DNA of 12,017 nt from an uncultured Anaerococcus sp. (GTDB taxonomy: Bacteria > Bacillota_A > Clostridia > Tissierellales > Peptoniphilaceae): positions 1 through 12,017 of the forward strand of contig CAMEGY010000013.1 of the NCBI GenBank assembly GCA_945916625.1. Reading direction: 5' to 3'. Each line of letters starts with the position of its first letter. The stretch's first letter is position 1. Under the pieces are notes generated by a model. It saw only the letters and a list, made by a program, of their open reading frames with translations, did not search any database and was not told the origin of the DNA. The translations under genes and the position numbers were made by a program. Below, piece after piece: positions 1-7,295 of this stretch.

Positions 1-1
1 T

Positions 2-151
2 GAAAATGCAGCTACTTTCCTTGACGCAACCCTTGGTCTTGTAGTATTTACAAACATGGTTGGCATGATAATGCTTAGTGGTGAAATTAGAGAACTTGTT
101 GATGAATTCTTCCACGACCCTAAATATTATCCAGGAGCAAAAGAAAAATAA
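2..151 (+). CDS. C-terminal end of a probable sodium:alanine (AGCS-type) symporter, partial
   Basis: The window opens inside a reading frame that ends at TAA 149-151 and encodes 49 residues. The hydrophobic stretch GLVVFTNMVGMIMLSGEI is followed by a charged tail (RELVDEFFHDP). This matches the usual end of AGCS-family sodium:alanine/glycine symporters, where a final helix of the type GLMALPNLIALLxLS is followed by a short cytoplasmic tail. Such a protein would import small neutral amino acids together with sodium at the cytoplasmic membrane. The start and most of the protein lie outside the window, so the family call rests on this one helix. A strong hairpin follows 30 nt later, so this gene probably ends its own transcript and the next gene starts a new one. 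Confidence 0.55.
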   Translation, partial: ENAATFLDATLGLVVFTNMVGMIMLSGEIRELVDEFFHDPKYYPGAKEK

Positions 152-181
152 ATTAAACATCTAGTTTAATTATGTGCATAA

Positions 182-218
182 AACTAAAAATATCCGATTC
201 TTTCGGATATTTTTAGTT
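182..218 (+). terminator. Hairpin terminator after the symporter gene
   Basis: A perfect 16-bp stem has arms at 182-197 and 203-218 with the 5-nt loop TTCTT. The 3' arm contains TATTTTT, so the U-rich stretch is inside the stem rather than after it, and the A-rich 5' arm lets it work in both directions. It separates the symporter from the following operon. Confidence 0.75.
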
Positions 219-265
219 AAGGCATTTGATGGAGTTTAAAATAAGTTCTAGTTAAGGATTATTAA

Positions 266-841
266 ATGGAAAATTTAGAAGAAATAAAAGAAGAACTAAA
301 GATGGATAAAACCATAAAGAAGGATGTCGGCGTAGAAGTATTTATATTTCTATTAGCTTTCTTCGGCCTCTTTATCTATATGGGATTTATTATGGGCGGG
401 ACAAATATGATAAAGACTATGATGCTTACATCATACGACCTTTTGATGAACGTCTGCCTCTATTTGATGGCCGTTGCAGTTTTAGCAGGTGGTATATCTG
501 CTATATTTTCAGAATTTGGGGTAATAGCCTTAGTAAACAGGCTTGTATCAAAGATAATGAAGCCAATATATGACCTACCAGGTGCATCTTCCCTTGGTAT
601 GCTAAATTGTTTCATGTCTGATAACCCAGCTATACTTACCCTTGCAGCTGATGACAATTTTAGAAAATATTTCAAAAAATATCAGATGCCAGCCCTTACA
701 AATTTGGGAACGTCATTCGGCATGGGACTTATAACAGTCACATCAATGATGGCTCTTCCCTTGATTGCATTATCTACTGGAAGAGCCATCATTGATGTGA
801 CTGTTATAAGTCACATCAATGATGGCTCTTCCAGTAGATAA
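266..841 (+). CDS. N-terminal half of a split CD0519/CD1768-like (nucleoside-recognition/gate type) membrane protein
   Basis: The start at 266 has AAGGA at 254-258, 7 nt upstream. The product opens with a charged cytoplasmic stretch (residues 1-20), a membrane helix near 25-45, another near 60-85, and the conserved-looking segment around GMLNCFMSDNPAILTLAADD. It resembles CD0519/CD1768 and YjiH-type membrane proteins with a gate (nucleoside-recognition) domain, whose substrate is unknown. Residues 1-165 are native. The last 26 residues are read from the 73-bp insertion and end at a premature stop. The rest of the protein is encoded at 819-1514. Joining the halves after removing 73 bp gives one 391-aa protein, so the gene is interrupted in this sequence and probably not functional unless the insertion is lost. 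Its place at the head of the operon suggests a transport role for the same pathway, which is an inference. Confidence 0.8.
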   Translation: MENLEEIKEELKMDKTIKKDVGVEVFIFLLAFFGLFIYMGFIMGGTNMIKTMMLTSYDLLMNVCLYLMAVAVLAGGISAIFSEFGVIALVNRLVSKIMKPIYDLPGASSLGMLNCFMSDNPAILTLAADDNFRKYFKKYQMPALTNLGTSFGMGLITVTSMMALPLIALSTGRAIIDVTVISHINDGSSSR

Positions 842-853
842 TGCAATCAAGGG
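728..853 (+). repeat. 73-bp self-templated insertion: inverted plus direct copy of local sequence
   Basis: The native order is 728-757 joined directly to 831-853. Between them, 758-810 is an exact 53-bp reverse complement of that native junction sequence (758-780 pairs with 831-853, 781-810 pairs with 728-757). After it, 811-830 is a 20-bp direct copy of 738-757. The junctions show short microhomologies: TCC at 757-759 and AGTC at 809-812. Because 73 is not a multiple of 3, the frame is shifted. The pattern is that of a double template switch during replication. A chimeric-read or assembly artefact would look the same. Confidence 0.95.
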
Positions 854-1514
854 AGCACTTATTGGTCTTTTAGGAGCAGTAGTTGGATCTGTAATTTCAG
901 TTAGACTAATGATTTCTAAGACCAAAAAATATTATGGCACAGAAGAAATGGTAGAAACAAGGGGCGGAGCTAGAGTGCCTGACGGCTATAGAAAGGTCAG
1001 GGAAGGTTCTGCTGGAGCAAGATTTATCACAGCCTTCCTTGACGGCGGCAAAGTCGGGGTAGACATGGGTGTTGCAATAATTCCAGGAGTTTGCCTAATC
1101 TGTACCCTAGTAGTTATGCTTACAAATGGTGCGGGACCAGAAGGCTTTACAGGTGAAGCCAACCAAGGCATTGCAATACTTCCAATGATTGGGGAAAAAT
1201 TATCCTTTATCATAAACCCACTATTTGGTTTTAAATCACCAGAAGCCATAGCTGTACCGATTACAGCTCTAGGATCTGCAGGAGCAGCCCTTGGTGTTGT
1301 AACTGATATGGCTAGCAGGGGCACAGCAAGTGCAAATGACATAGCAGTTTTCACATCTATTTGTATGTGCTGGTCAGGCTACTTATCAACCCATATAGCC
1401 ATGATGGATGCCCTTGAAACAAAAGAAATGACAGGAAATGCAATATTGTGCCATACTATAGGAGGACTTGGAGCGGGAGTTGCTGCTCACTTACTATATA
1501 TGGTGTTAGGATAG
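819..1514 (+). CDS. C-terminal half of the split CD0519/CD1768-like membrane protein
   Basis: This frame carries the remaining 226 native residues, beginning VDNAIKGALIG. The first ATG (819) lies in the duplicated copy and encodes MMALP, which is also present in the N-terminal half. No Shine-Dalgarno sequence precedes it, so it is the continuation of the gene at 266 rather than an independent start. It has several hydrophobic segments (near residues 8-30, 85-105, 140-165, 175-200 and 210-230 of this part) and the glycine-rich end GGLGAGVAAHLLYMVLG. The stop TAG (1512-1514) lies 6 nt before the Clp-like start, and the AGGA that serves as that gene's ribosome binding site overlaps this gene's last codons. 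Loss of full-length translation here could therefore reduce translation of the downstream gene. Confidence 0.8.
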   Translation: MMALPVDNAIKGALIGLLGAVVGSVISVRLMISKTKKYYGTEEMVETRGGARVPDGYRKVREGSAGARFITAFLDGGKVGVDMGVAIIPGVCLICTLVVMLTNGAGPEGFTGEANQGIAILPMIGEKLSFIINPLFGFKSPEAIAVPITALGSAGAALGVVTDMASRGTASANDIAVFTSICMCWSGYLSTHIAMMDALETKEMTGNAILCHTIGGLGAGVAAHLLYMVLG

Positions 1515-1520
1515 ATATAA

Positions 1521-4061
1521 ATGGACATAAGTAAGTATTCACAATCTTCTGTGGAAATCATAAAAGAAGCAAATAAAATAGCAATCAGAAAAAATAATGT
1601 GGAGGTCTCAGACCTACACATCTTCTATGCGATTCTTTCTCTAGAAGAAAAACTAGTAAGGGCCTACTTTAAAGAACTTGGGCTGATTTATCAAGAAATC
1701 TTAGATGATACAGAAAATGCCCTTACAAAACTAAGGTCAGCCAAGGGGATATCATCCCTTTATACTTCTAGATCTTATCAAAGAGCGCTTTTAATCGCAG
1801 AAGAAATCTCTAGAAACCAGTTTGAAGAGAAAATAAAAATCGAACACCTAATGCTCGCTCTTCTAAGAGAGTCTGATATGCCGACAGCCAAACTTGCTGG
1901 ACTTCACGGCCTGACTTATAAAAACCTAAATGAACTAGTTGCCAAGAAATTTAATGAATACCTACTTAGAGGTGTTGACCAAGAAACTATTATAAAGCTT
2001 GAAAAATATGGGACAGTCCTCACAAAAGAGGCTATTGAAGGTAGGCTTGACCCGGTAATAGGAAGGGATGCGGAAACCAGAAACGCCATAAGGATTTTAT
2101 CAAGAAGGATAAAAAACAATCCGGTCCTAATTGGAGATGCCGGAGTCGGAAAAACCGCAATCGTAGAAGGCATTGTCCAGAGAATTGTGGCAGGCGATGT
2201 GCCGGATGACCTAAAAGATAAGATAATCTTTTCTCTAGATATGACAAGCCTAGTGGCTGGAGCAAAGTATAGGGGAGATTTTGAAGAAAGATTAAAGAAA
2301 ATTTTAGAGATAATCAAAGATTCCAAAGGCAGGATAATCCTCTTTATAGATGAAATTCACAATATAATTGGATCTGGGTCTACATCAGGGACTATGGATA
2401 CGGCAAATATGCTAAAACCAATGCTTGCCCGTGGCGAGATATTGACAATCGGAGCTACCACAATCGAGGAATACAGAAAGTATATAGAAGTAGATAAGGC
2501 CCTTGATAGACGCTTTCAGAAAATATTAATAGAAGAGCCAAGTATCGAAACGTCGATTGCAATCATGAGGGGGATAAAATCAAAATACGAAAACCACCAC
2601 ATGATTAAAATCACAGACCCAGCTATCACTGAAGCGGTCAAACTTTCTAAGAGATTCCTTACAGAAAGAAAGCTCCCAGATGTGGCTATAGACGTAATTG
2701 ACGAGGCCAGCGCCCAGGTTAAGATGGCAAGGGACCAAAAACCAGAAGAGCTAGATAGACTTCACAGAAAAATTGTCCAGCTTGAGATGGAAAATATAGC
2801 CCTTAAGAGCGAAAAAGATAGCCTATCAAGCCATAGGTCCAAGGAAAAAGAAGAAAAAATCAAAGAACTCGAAGCTGAACTTGCCGAAAAAACTGAACTT
2901 TATAACAAAGAAAAGGAAAGACAAGAAACTATCGTCAAGCTAGAAAGAGAAATTGAAATAATTGACTTTGAGATAGAAGAAGCAAAAGATAAGCGAGATT
3001 TTGAAAAACTCGATAAATCTGTAAATTTAAAAGAAAAGGTCGTAGAAAAACTTCAAAGAATCGAAAATCAAGGCGAATATTATCCGCTTAAAACCATGGT
3101 TACACCATCTGAAGTCAAGGATATAATCTCAAAAATGAGTGGAATGCCAAAGTCAAAGCTCAAATATGACAAGCTTGACTCCATAAAAATGGTGAGGGGA
3201 AAACTTAAAGAAGACTTTGTCGGTGCGGATGATATGATAGATAAGATAATAAATACCTACATCATATCAGAAGGGGGACTTTTTGAAAGACAAAGACCTG
3301 TCTTAAGCTTTATTGTTTCAGGCCCCTCATCTTCGGGAAAGTCTTATATAGCAAGACTTTTGGCCGAAAACCTCTACGATGGAGATAAGTCGCTTCTCTC
3401 ATTTGATATGAGTGAGTTTACAGACAAATCTTCGATTACAAAGCTAATCGGAGCGCCTCCTGGCTATGTGGGCTACGAATTTGGCGGAGTTTTGACCCAG
3501 TCCCTAAGAACCAGACCTTATTCTGTTTTGGTATTTGAAAATATAGAAAATGCCCACTTTGAGGTCCAGAACCTAATACTGCAGATGATTCAAGATGGAG
3601 TTATCAAGGATAACAAGGGAAGAAATATAAATCTCAAAAACTCAATAATTATCCTAACTATGGTCCTAGAAGAAGGGGCAGATTACGATAAAAAGATAAA
3701 AGAAAATCTAAATGTAGACTTTAGAAAATATGTAGATTATGATTTCAGGCTAAAGAAGCTTTGCGATGATAAAATAGATAAGCTAATAACCCTCAAATTT
3801 AACGACCTAGAAGAAGCTCTAGGAGAAAGGCAGATAGGCCTTTCCTATGCTGACGGATTTTTTGAAAGGTTTGGAGATTTTGCAAAAAGAGAAAAACTTG
3901 ACGCAAGAGATCTTAAGAAGCTTATCGAACAGGATGTTTACTTTTTGATCTGTGAGAAAAATCTCCAGGTAGAAATCGAAGCATTCTCTAAACTAGTCTT
4001 AGATTTTGATGGTGAAGAAAAATTCACCGTCAAATTGAAAGAAAATATAAATAAGGAGTAG
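1521..4061 (+). CDS. ClpB-like AAA+ unfoldase/disaggregase paralogue with a degenerate second ATPase domain
   Basis: The 846-aa protein has full ClpB-type length and order. A Clp N-terminal double repeat spans about 1-145. AAA domain 1 has Walker A GDAGVGKT (205-212), Walker B IILFIDEIH (272-280), pore loop KYRGDFEER and arginine-finger region DRRF (329-332). A charged coiled-coil middle domain spans about 402-530. AAA domain 2 keeps Walker A GPSSSGKS (601-608) and pore loop GYVGYEFGG (648-656). Its Walker B reads VLVFENIENAH, so the usual DE is EN (673-674). Sensor 1, usually TSN, reads TMV (713-715), and the usual FLNR finger motif is not seen. No ClpP-docking VGF/IGF-type loop is visible after sensor 1, so a chaperone role is likelier than a protease subunit. 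The short gaps on both sides (6 and 3 nt) put it in one operon with amino-acid catabolism genes. That is unusual for a heat-shock chaperone, and a dedicated partner is possible. Family certain, function inferred. Confidence 0.9.
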   Translation: MDISKYSQSSVEIIKEANKIAIRKNNVEVSDLHIFYAILSLEEKLVRAYFKELGLIYQEILDDTENALTKLRSAKGISSLYTSRSYQRALLIAEEISRNQFEEKIKIEHLMLALLRESDMPTAKLAGLHGLTYKNLNELVAKKFNEYLLRGVDQETIIKLEKYGTVLTKEAIEGRLDPVIGRDAETRNAIRILSRRIKNNPVLIGDAGVGKTAIVEGIVQRIVAGDVPDDLKDKIIFSLDMTSLVAGAKYRGDFEERLKKILEIIKDSKGRIILFIDEIHNIIGSGSTSGTMDTANMLKPMLARGEILTIGATTIEEYRKYIEVDKALDRRFQKILIEEPSIETSIAIMRGIKSKYENHHMIKITDPAITEAVKLSKRFLTERKLPDVAIDVIDEASAQVKMARDQKPEELDRLHRKIVQLEMENIALKSEKDSLSSHRSKEKEEKIKELEAELAEKTELYNKEKERQETIVKLEREIEIIDFEIEEAKDKRDFEKLDKSVNLKEKVVEKLQRIENQGEYYPLKTMVTPSEVKDIISKMSGMPKSKLKYDKLDSIKMVRGKLKEDFVGADDMIDKIINTYIISEGGLFERQRPVLSFIVSGPSSSGKSYIARLLAENLYDGDKSLLSFDMSEFTDKSSITKLIGAPPGYVGYEFGGVLTQSLRTRPYSVLVFENIENAHFEVQNLILQMIQDGVIKDNKGRNINLKNSIIILTMVLEEGADYDKKIKENLNVDFRKYVDYDFRLKKLCDDKIDKLITLKFNDLEEALGERQIGLSYADGFFERFGDFAKREKLDARDLKKLIEQDVYFLICEKNLQVEIEAFSKLVLDFDGEEKFTVKLKENINKE

Positions 4062-4064
4062 AAA

Positions 4065-5240
4065 ATGGAATTTAAAGTACCAGAATTTGTTACACCAGAC
4101 TTTTCAGAAGAAAAGTTTAAGAAAGCTAAAGACATCACCCTACAAGAAGTAGAAAAGGACGGTGTTGCACCAGATAATTTCTACCTCACCCGCCATATGC
4201 CAACATTCTACAAGATAGAAGGCGAATGGCAACTACCAGAACATACATCAATCAACTGCGTGGCAGTTTTAGAAGACGGCAATATTGTTGTAAAAGAAAT
4301 AAGAGAACTTAAAAAAGGTGACCAAGTTGTAGCAAGCGATGAAGGAAGTTTAGAAGACGGCATCTTTGTATATAATGATGCTTTTCCAGAAGACATATAT
4401 TCTAAACCAGGTAAGGCTGTAGAAACATCATTCTCAAGAGATTATGATAACCTATTTGAACTACTTCAGCGCGAAAGAGATTCAGAAGATGGCTATATAG
4501 TTTGGGTCCTAGGCCCTTCAGTAGTATTTGACTATGATACCAGAAAAGCCCTAAACCAACTTGCAGAAAACGGCTATATTGACTGCCTAATGGGCGGAAA
4601 TGCTATGGCAACTCACGACCTTGAAGGAGGTTTCTTAAATACAGCCCTTGGTCAAAATATCTACACCCAAGAAAACCAACCAATGGGTCACTACAACCAC
4701 TTAGATCTACTAAATGAAGTAAGAAGTGCTGGTTCAATCAAAGACTTTATCGCTAGTGGCAATGTAAAAGACGGTATCATCAAGACCCTATCAGACATGG
4801 ACGTTCCATTTGTCCTATCAGGATCAATCAGAGATGACGGCCCACTTCCAGAAGTAATGGGCGACCAAGACCACGCACTTACAGAAACAAAGAAAGAGCT
4901 AGATAAGGCAACAGTAATTATTTGTATAGCAACCATGCTACACTCTCTATCAGTAGCCAACATGGCTTCTAGCTATAGGGTAAGAAAAGACGGAAAAATT
5001 TCACCAGTATATCTATATTGCGTAGACGTAACAGAAAACGTAGTACACAAGGTAGGAGCAGCTAGAGAAAATCTTGCATACGTACCAATGGTAACAAACG
5101 TACAAGATTTTGTAGTAAACTGTGAAAAAGCTCTAATAAGCCCAGCAAACAAGGCTTTTGCAAGAGAAATGGAAATTCCAGAAATGGAATATGTAGAAGC
5201 TGATAGAAAAGCAGACGAAAACGAAGGAGAGATTGAGTAA
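4065..5240 (+). CDS. Archaeal-type ornithine cyclodeaminase / ArgZ C-terminal family protein, paralogue A (histidines retained)
   Basis: The 391-aa soluble protein starts at ATG 4065 with AAGGAG at 4053-4058 overlapping the end of the Clp-like gene. It resembles the TIGR00300 ornithine cyclodeaminase proteins of archaea and the C-terminal part of the cyanobacterial arginine dihydrolase ArgZ/AgrE, which turn ornithine into proline and ammonia using NAD. Matching segments are DGVAPDNFYLTRHMPT (32-47), KKGDQVV, VLGPSVV (148-154), GGNAMATHDLE (177-187), GHYNHL (208-213), SGSIRDDGPLPE (252-263), ATMLHS (289-294) and YCVDVTENVVHKV. The LOR/SDH domain usually found at the N-terminus is absent: the protein begins about where that domain would end. 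An acidic tail of about 30 residues is missing from its neighbour. The next gene is its paralogue, overlapping by 1 nt, so a hetero-oligomer is plausible. Substrate is inferred only. Confidence 0.75.
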   Translation: MEFKVPEFVTPDFSEEKFKKAKDITLQEVEKDGVAPDNFYLTRHMPTFYKIEGEWQLPEHTSINCVAVLEDGNIVVKEIRELKKGDQVVASDEGSLEDGIFVYNDAFPEDIYSKPGKAVETSFSRDYDNLFELLQRERDSEDGYIVWVLGPSVVFDYDTRKALNQLAENGYIDCLMGGNAMATHDLEGGFLNTALGQNIYTQENQPMGHYNHLDLLNEVRSAGSIKDFIASGNVKDGIIKTLSDMDVPFVLSGSIRDDGPLPEVMGDQDHALTETKKELDKATVIICIATMLHSLSVANMASSYRVRKDGKISPVYLYCVDVTENVVHKVGAARENLAYVPMVTNVQDFVVNCEKALISPANKAFAREMEIPEMEYVEADRKADENEGEIE

Positions 5241-6334
5241 TGAAATTTGAAATGCCAAAATACCATCATCCAGATTTTGAAAAAGACATCTTTAAAAATG
5301 CACCAAATGCAACACTTGTAGAAGTAGAAGAAGACGGAATCAGCCCAAGAAATTACCATGCTCTTTCAGTTTATCCAGAATACTTCAAAATAAATGATAA
5401 GTGGGTCCTTGCAGCAGAATCCAGAATGGATACAGTATGCGTTGCAAAAGACACACCAGGTGAAGAAAGTGTTGACATAGTAGAATTTAGAAACCTTAAA
5501 AAAGGTGACAAGGTAGTAATTGGCCGTACAGAAGATGCATCAGAAGGTATCTATGTATGGACACAAGGCTTCCTAGCAGAAGACGCTCACCAAGATACAT
5601 TCGCATTTAGAGCTGGAAGATCAAGAGAAACAGCCTTCTCAATCGACTATGACAACCTATACGAAGTATTAAAACACGAAAAAGCAAACGGAGGCTATGT
5701 AACATTAATCGTAGGTGCAGCTCTTGCCCTTGACAGAGATAGTCGAAATGCCCTAGAAAGACTAATAAGAAATGGCTATGTAAACGCAATATTCTGCGGT
5801 ACAGAAACAGCAGCCTTCGACCTAGAAAAAGGTGTATACGGCACAACATGGGGACAAGAACACTTCGAAAAAGAACAAAATACAACTAAAAACCTATACA
5901 AGGTAATAAACCTAGCCAACAAATATGGCTCAACCAAGGCCCTAGTAGAAAGTGGTCAAGTAAAAGACGGCTTCATGAAAGCATGTGTAGAAATGGACGT
6001 GCCAGTAGTAATAGCAGGTACAATCCGTGACAGACTAGGCCTTCCTGAAACAATAAACAACGTATACGAAGCTCAAAACGAAATGAGAAAACACGCTAGA
6101 AAAACATCTACAATCATCATGATGGGCGCAATCCTATACACAATAGCAACAGGAAACATGACCCCATCATACAACGTATTTGATGGTGAAGTAAGACCAG
6201 TATATATGTACACAATCGACATCCAAGAATTCGCAGTAAACAAACTATCAGACAGGGGAACAGTCACAGCTGTCACAATGGTAACAAACGTACAAGACTT
6301 TATCAGAAATGTAGATAGGGCCCTAAACAACTAA
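5240..6334 (+). CDS. Archaeal-type ornithine cyclodeaminase family protein, paralogue B (divergent active site)
   Basis: The 364-aa protein is collinear with the preceding gene from its first residues (MKFEMPKYHHPDF against MEFKVPEFVTPDF) to the shared MVTNVQDF near the end. The ATG at 5240 shares its A with the TAA of paralogue A, and AAGGAGA (5224-5230) gives a proper site. Compared with A, the conserved positions differ: THDLE becomes AFDLE (192-196), GHYNHL is replaced by a segment without histidine, RDDGPLPE becomes RDRLGLPE (263-270), and MLHS becomes ILYT (298-301). In contrast, B keeps RMDTV (62-66), close to the family's usual MD, where A has INCV. It may be a regulatory or structural partner, or each chain may complete the other's site. 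An unrelated substrate specificity is the alternative. The fold call is sound; the activity is unknown. Confidence 0.7.
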   Translation: MKFEMPKYHHPDFEKDIFKNAPNATLVEVEEDGISPRNYHALSVYPEYFKINDKWVLAAESRMDTVCVAKDTPGEESVDIVEFRNLKKGDKVVIGRTEDASEGIYVWTQGFLAEDAHQDTFAFRAGRSRETAFSIDYDNLYEVLKHEKANGGYVTLIVGAALALDRDSRNALERLIRNGYVNAIFCGTETAAFDLEKGVYGTTWGQEHFEKEQNTTKNLYKVINLANKYGSTKALVESGQVKDGFMKACVEMDVPVVIAGTIRDRLGLPETINNVYEAQNEMRKHARKTSTIIMMGAILYTIATGNMTPSYNVFDGEVRPVYMYTIDIQEFAVNKLSDRGTVTAVTMVTNVQDFIRNVDRALNN

Positions 6335-6354
6335 AATAAATTTAAGGAGACGCG

Positions 6355-7281
6355 ATGAAAAAAATCGTACTAGCCTTAGGCGGCAATGCCCTAGGAAACA
6401 GCCCAGAAGAGCAAAAAAAAGCAGTAGAAGAGACTGCTAAATCAATAGTAGACCTAGTAGCAGCAGGCAACAAGGTAATCATATCTCACGGCAATGGCCC
6501 ACAAGTAGGTATGATCAATCTTGCAATGGATACAGCAAGCAAATCAGAAGCAAAAACACCTCAAATGCCATTTGCAGAATGCGGTGCAATGAGCCAAGGC
6601 TACATCGGCTACCACCTACAAAATGCAATCGAAAATGAACTGGCAGAAAGAGACATGGACCAAACAGTAGTATCACTTGTAACCCAAGTCTTAGTAGATA
6701 AGGCTGACCCTGCCTTTGAAAATCCAACCAAACCAATAGGATCATTCTATAGTGAAGAAGAAGCTAAAAAACAAGAAGAAAAAGGCTTCACCTTCAAAGA
6801 AGATGCAGGCAGAGGCTACAGAAGAGTAGTGCCAAGTCCAAAACCAATTGACATAGTAGAGAAAAAAGCAGTCGAAAAACTCTACAACGATGGAATGATC
6901 GTAGTAGCAGCAGGTGGCGGCGGAATTCCTGTAATCAAAGAAAACGATAAGCTAGTAGGAGTAGATGCGGTAATCGACAAAGACTTCACATCTGCAAAAC
7001 TTGCAGAACTAGTAGGAGCAGATACCCTTGTAATCCTCACAGCAGTAGAACAAGTAGCCATCCACTTCGGAAAGGAAAACGAAGAATGGCTAGATAAGTT
7101 AACAGTCGAAGAAGCTGAAAAATACCTAGCAGACGGGCAATTTGCTGAAGGCTCAATGAAACCAAAAATAGAAGCAGCCTTATCATTTGTAAAATCAAAA
7201 GATGGAGCAAAAGCTCTGATAACCTCACTAGAAAAAGCCCTAGACGGTCTAAAAGGAGAAACAGGAACCTTAGTTGGGTAG
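6355..7281 (+). CDS. arcC: Carbamate kinase
   Basis: This cytoplasmic enzyme reversibly transfers phosphate from carbamoyl phosphate to ADP, giving ATP, ammonia and CO2. It is the energy-yielding last step of arginine, citrulline or related ureido fermentations. The 308-aa length is normal for the family. Visible signatures are LALGGNALGN (6-15), ISHGNGPQVG (43-52), AAGGGGIPV (185-193), DKDFTSAKLA (208-217) and the SMKPKIEAA segment (267-275). The ATG at 6355 follows AAGGAGA at 6344-6350, and the gene lies 20 nt after paralogue B with no terminator between them. It is the last gene of the operon. No partner carbamoyltransferase is in the window, so the source of carbamoyl phosphate must be encoded elsewhere. 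Two 270-bp repeats begin 14 nt after the stop codon. Confidence 0.95.
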   Translation: MKKIVLALGGNALGNSPEEQKKAVEETAKSIVDLVAAGNKVIISHGNGPQVGMINLAMDTASKSEAKTPQMPFAECGAMSQGYIGYHLQNAIENELAERDMDQTVVSLVTQVLVDKADPAFENPTKPIGSFYSEEEAKKQEEKGFTFKEDAGRGYRRVVPSPKPIDIVEKKAVEKLYNDGMIVVAAGGGGIPVIKENDKLVGVDAVIDKDFTSAKLAELVGADTLVILTAVEQVAIHFGKENEEWLDKLTVEEAEKYLADGQFAEGSMKPKIEAALSFVKSKDGAKALITSLEKALDGLKGETGTLVG

Positions 7282-7295
7282 AATGGTAGTTCAAA

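Noticed and set aside
758..810. Site-specific invertible segment (recombinase switch) as the explanation for the inverted copy
   Set aside because: Inverting any segment bounded by the inverted repeats does not restore the reading frame, and no recombinase is nearby. A double template switch explains every base.
986..1354. Long - strand open frame of 122 codons opposite the membrane protein gene
   Set aside because: It mirrors the codon pattern of the + strand gene and has no ribosome binding site or recognisable domain. The + strand continuation is clearly the native protein.
1521..4061. ClpC/ClpA subunit of a ClpP protease
   Set aside because: No VGF/IGF-like ClpP-docking loop is visible after the second-domain sensor-1 region, and the long charged middle domain is ClpB-like.
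4065..6334. Arginine deiminase (arcA) genes, suggested by adjacency to arcC
   Set aside because: The arginine deiminase family's guanidino-modifying signatures are not present. The motifs fit the ornithine cyclodeaminase/ArgZ C-terminal family instead.
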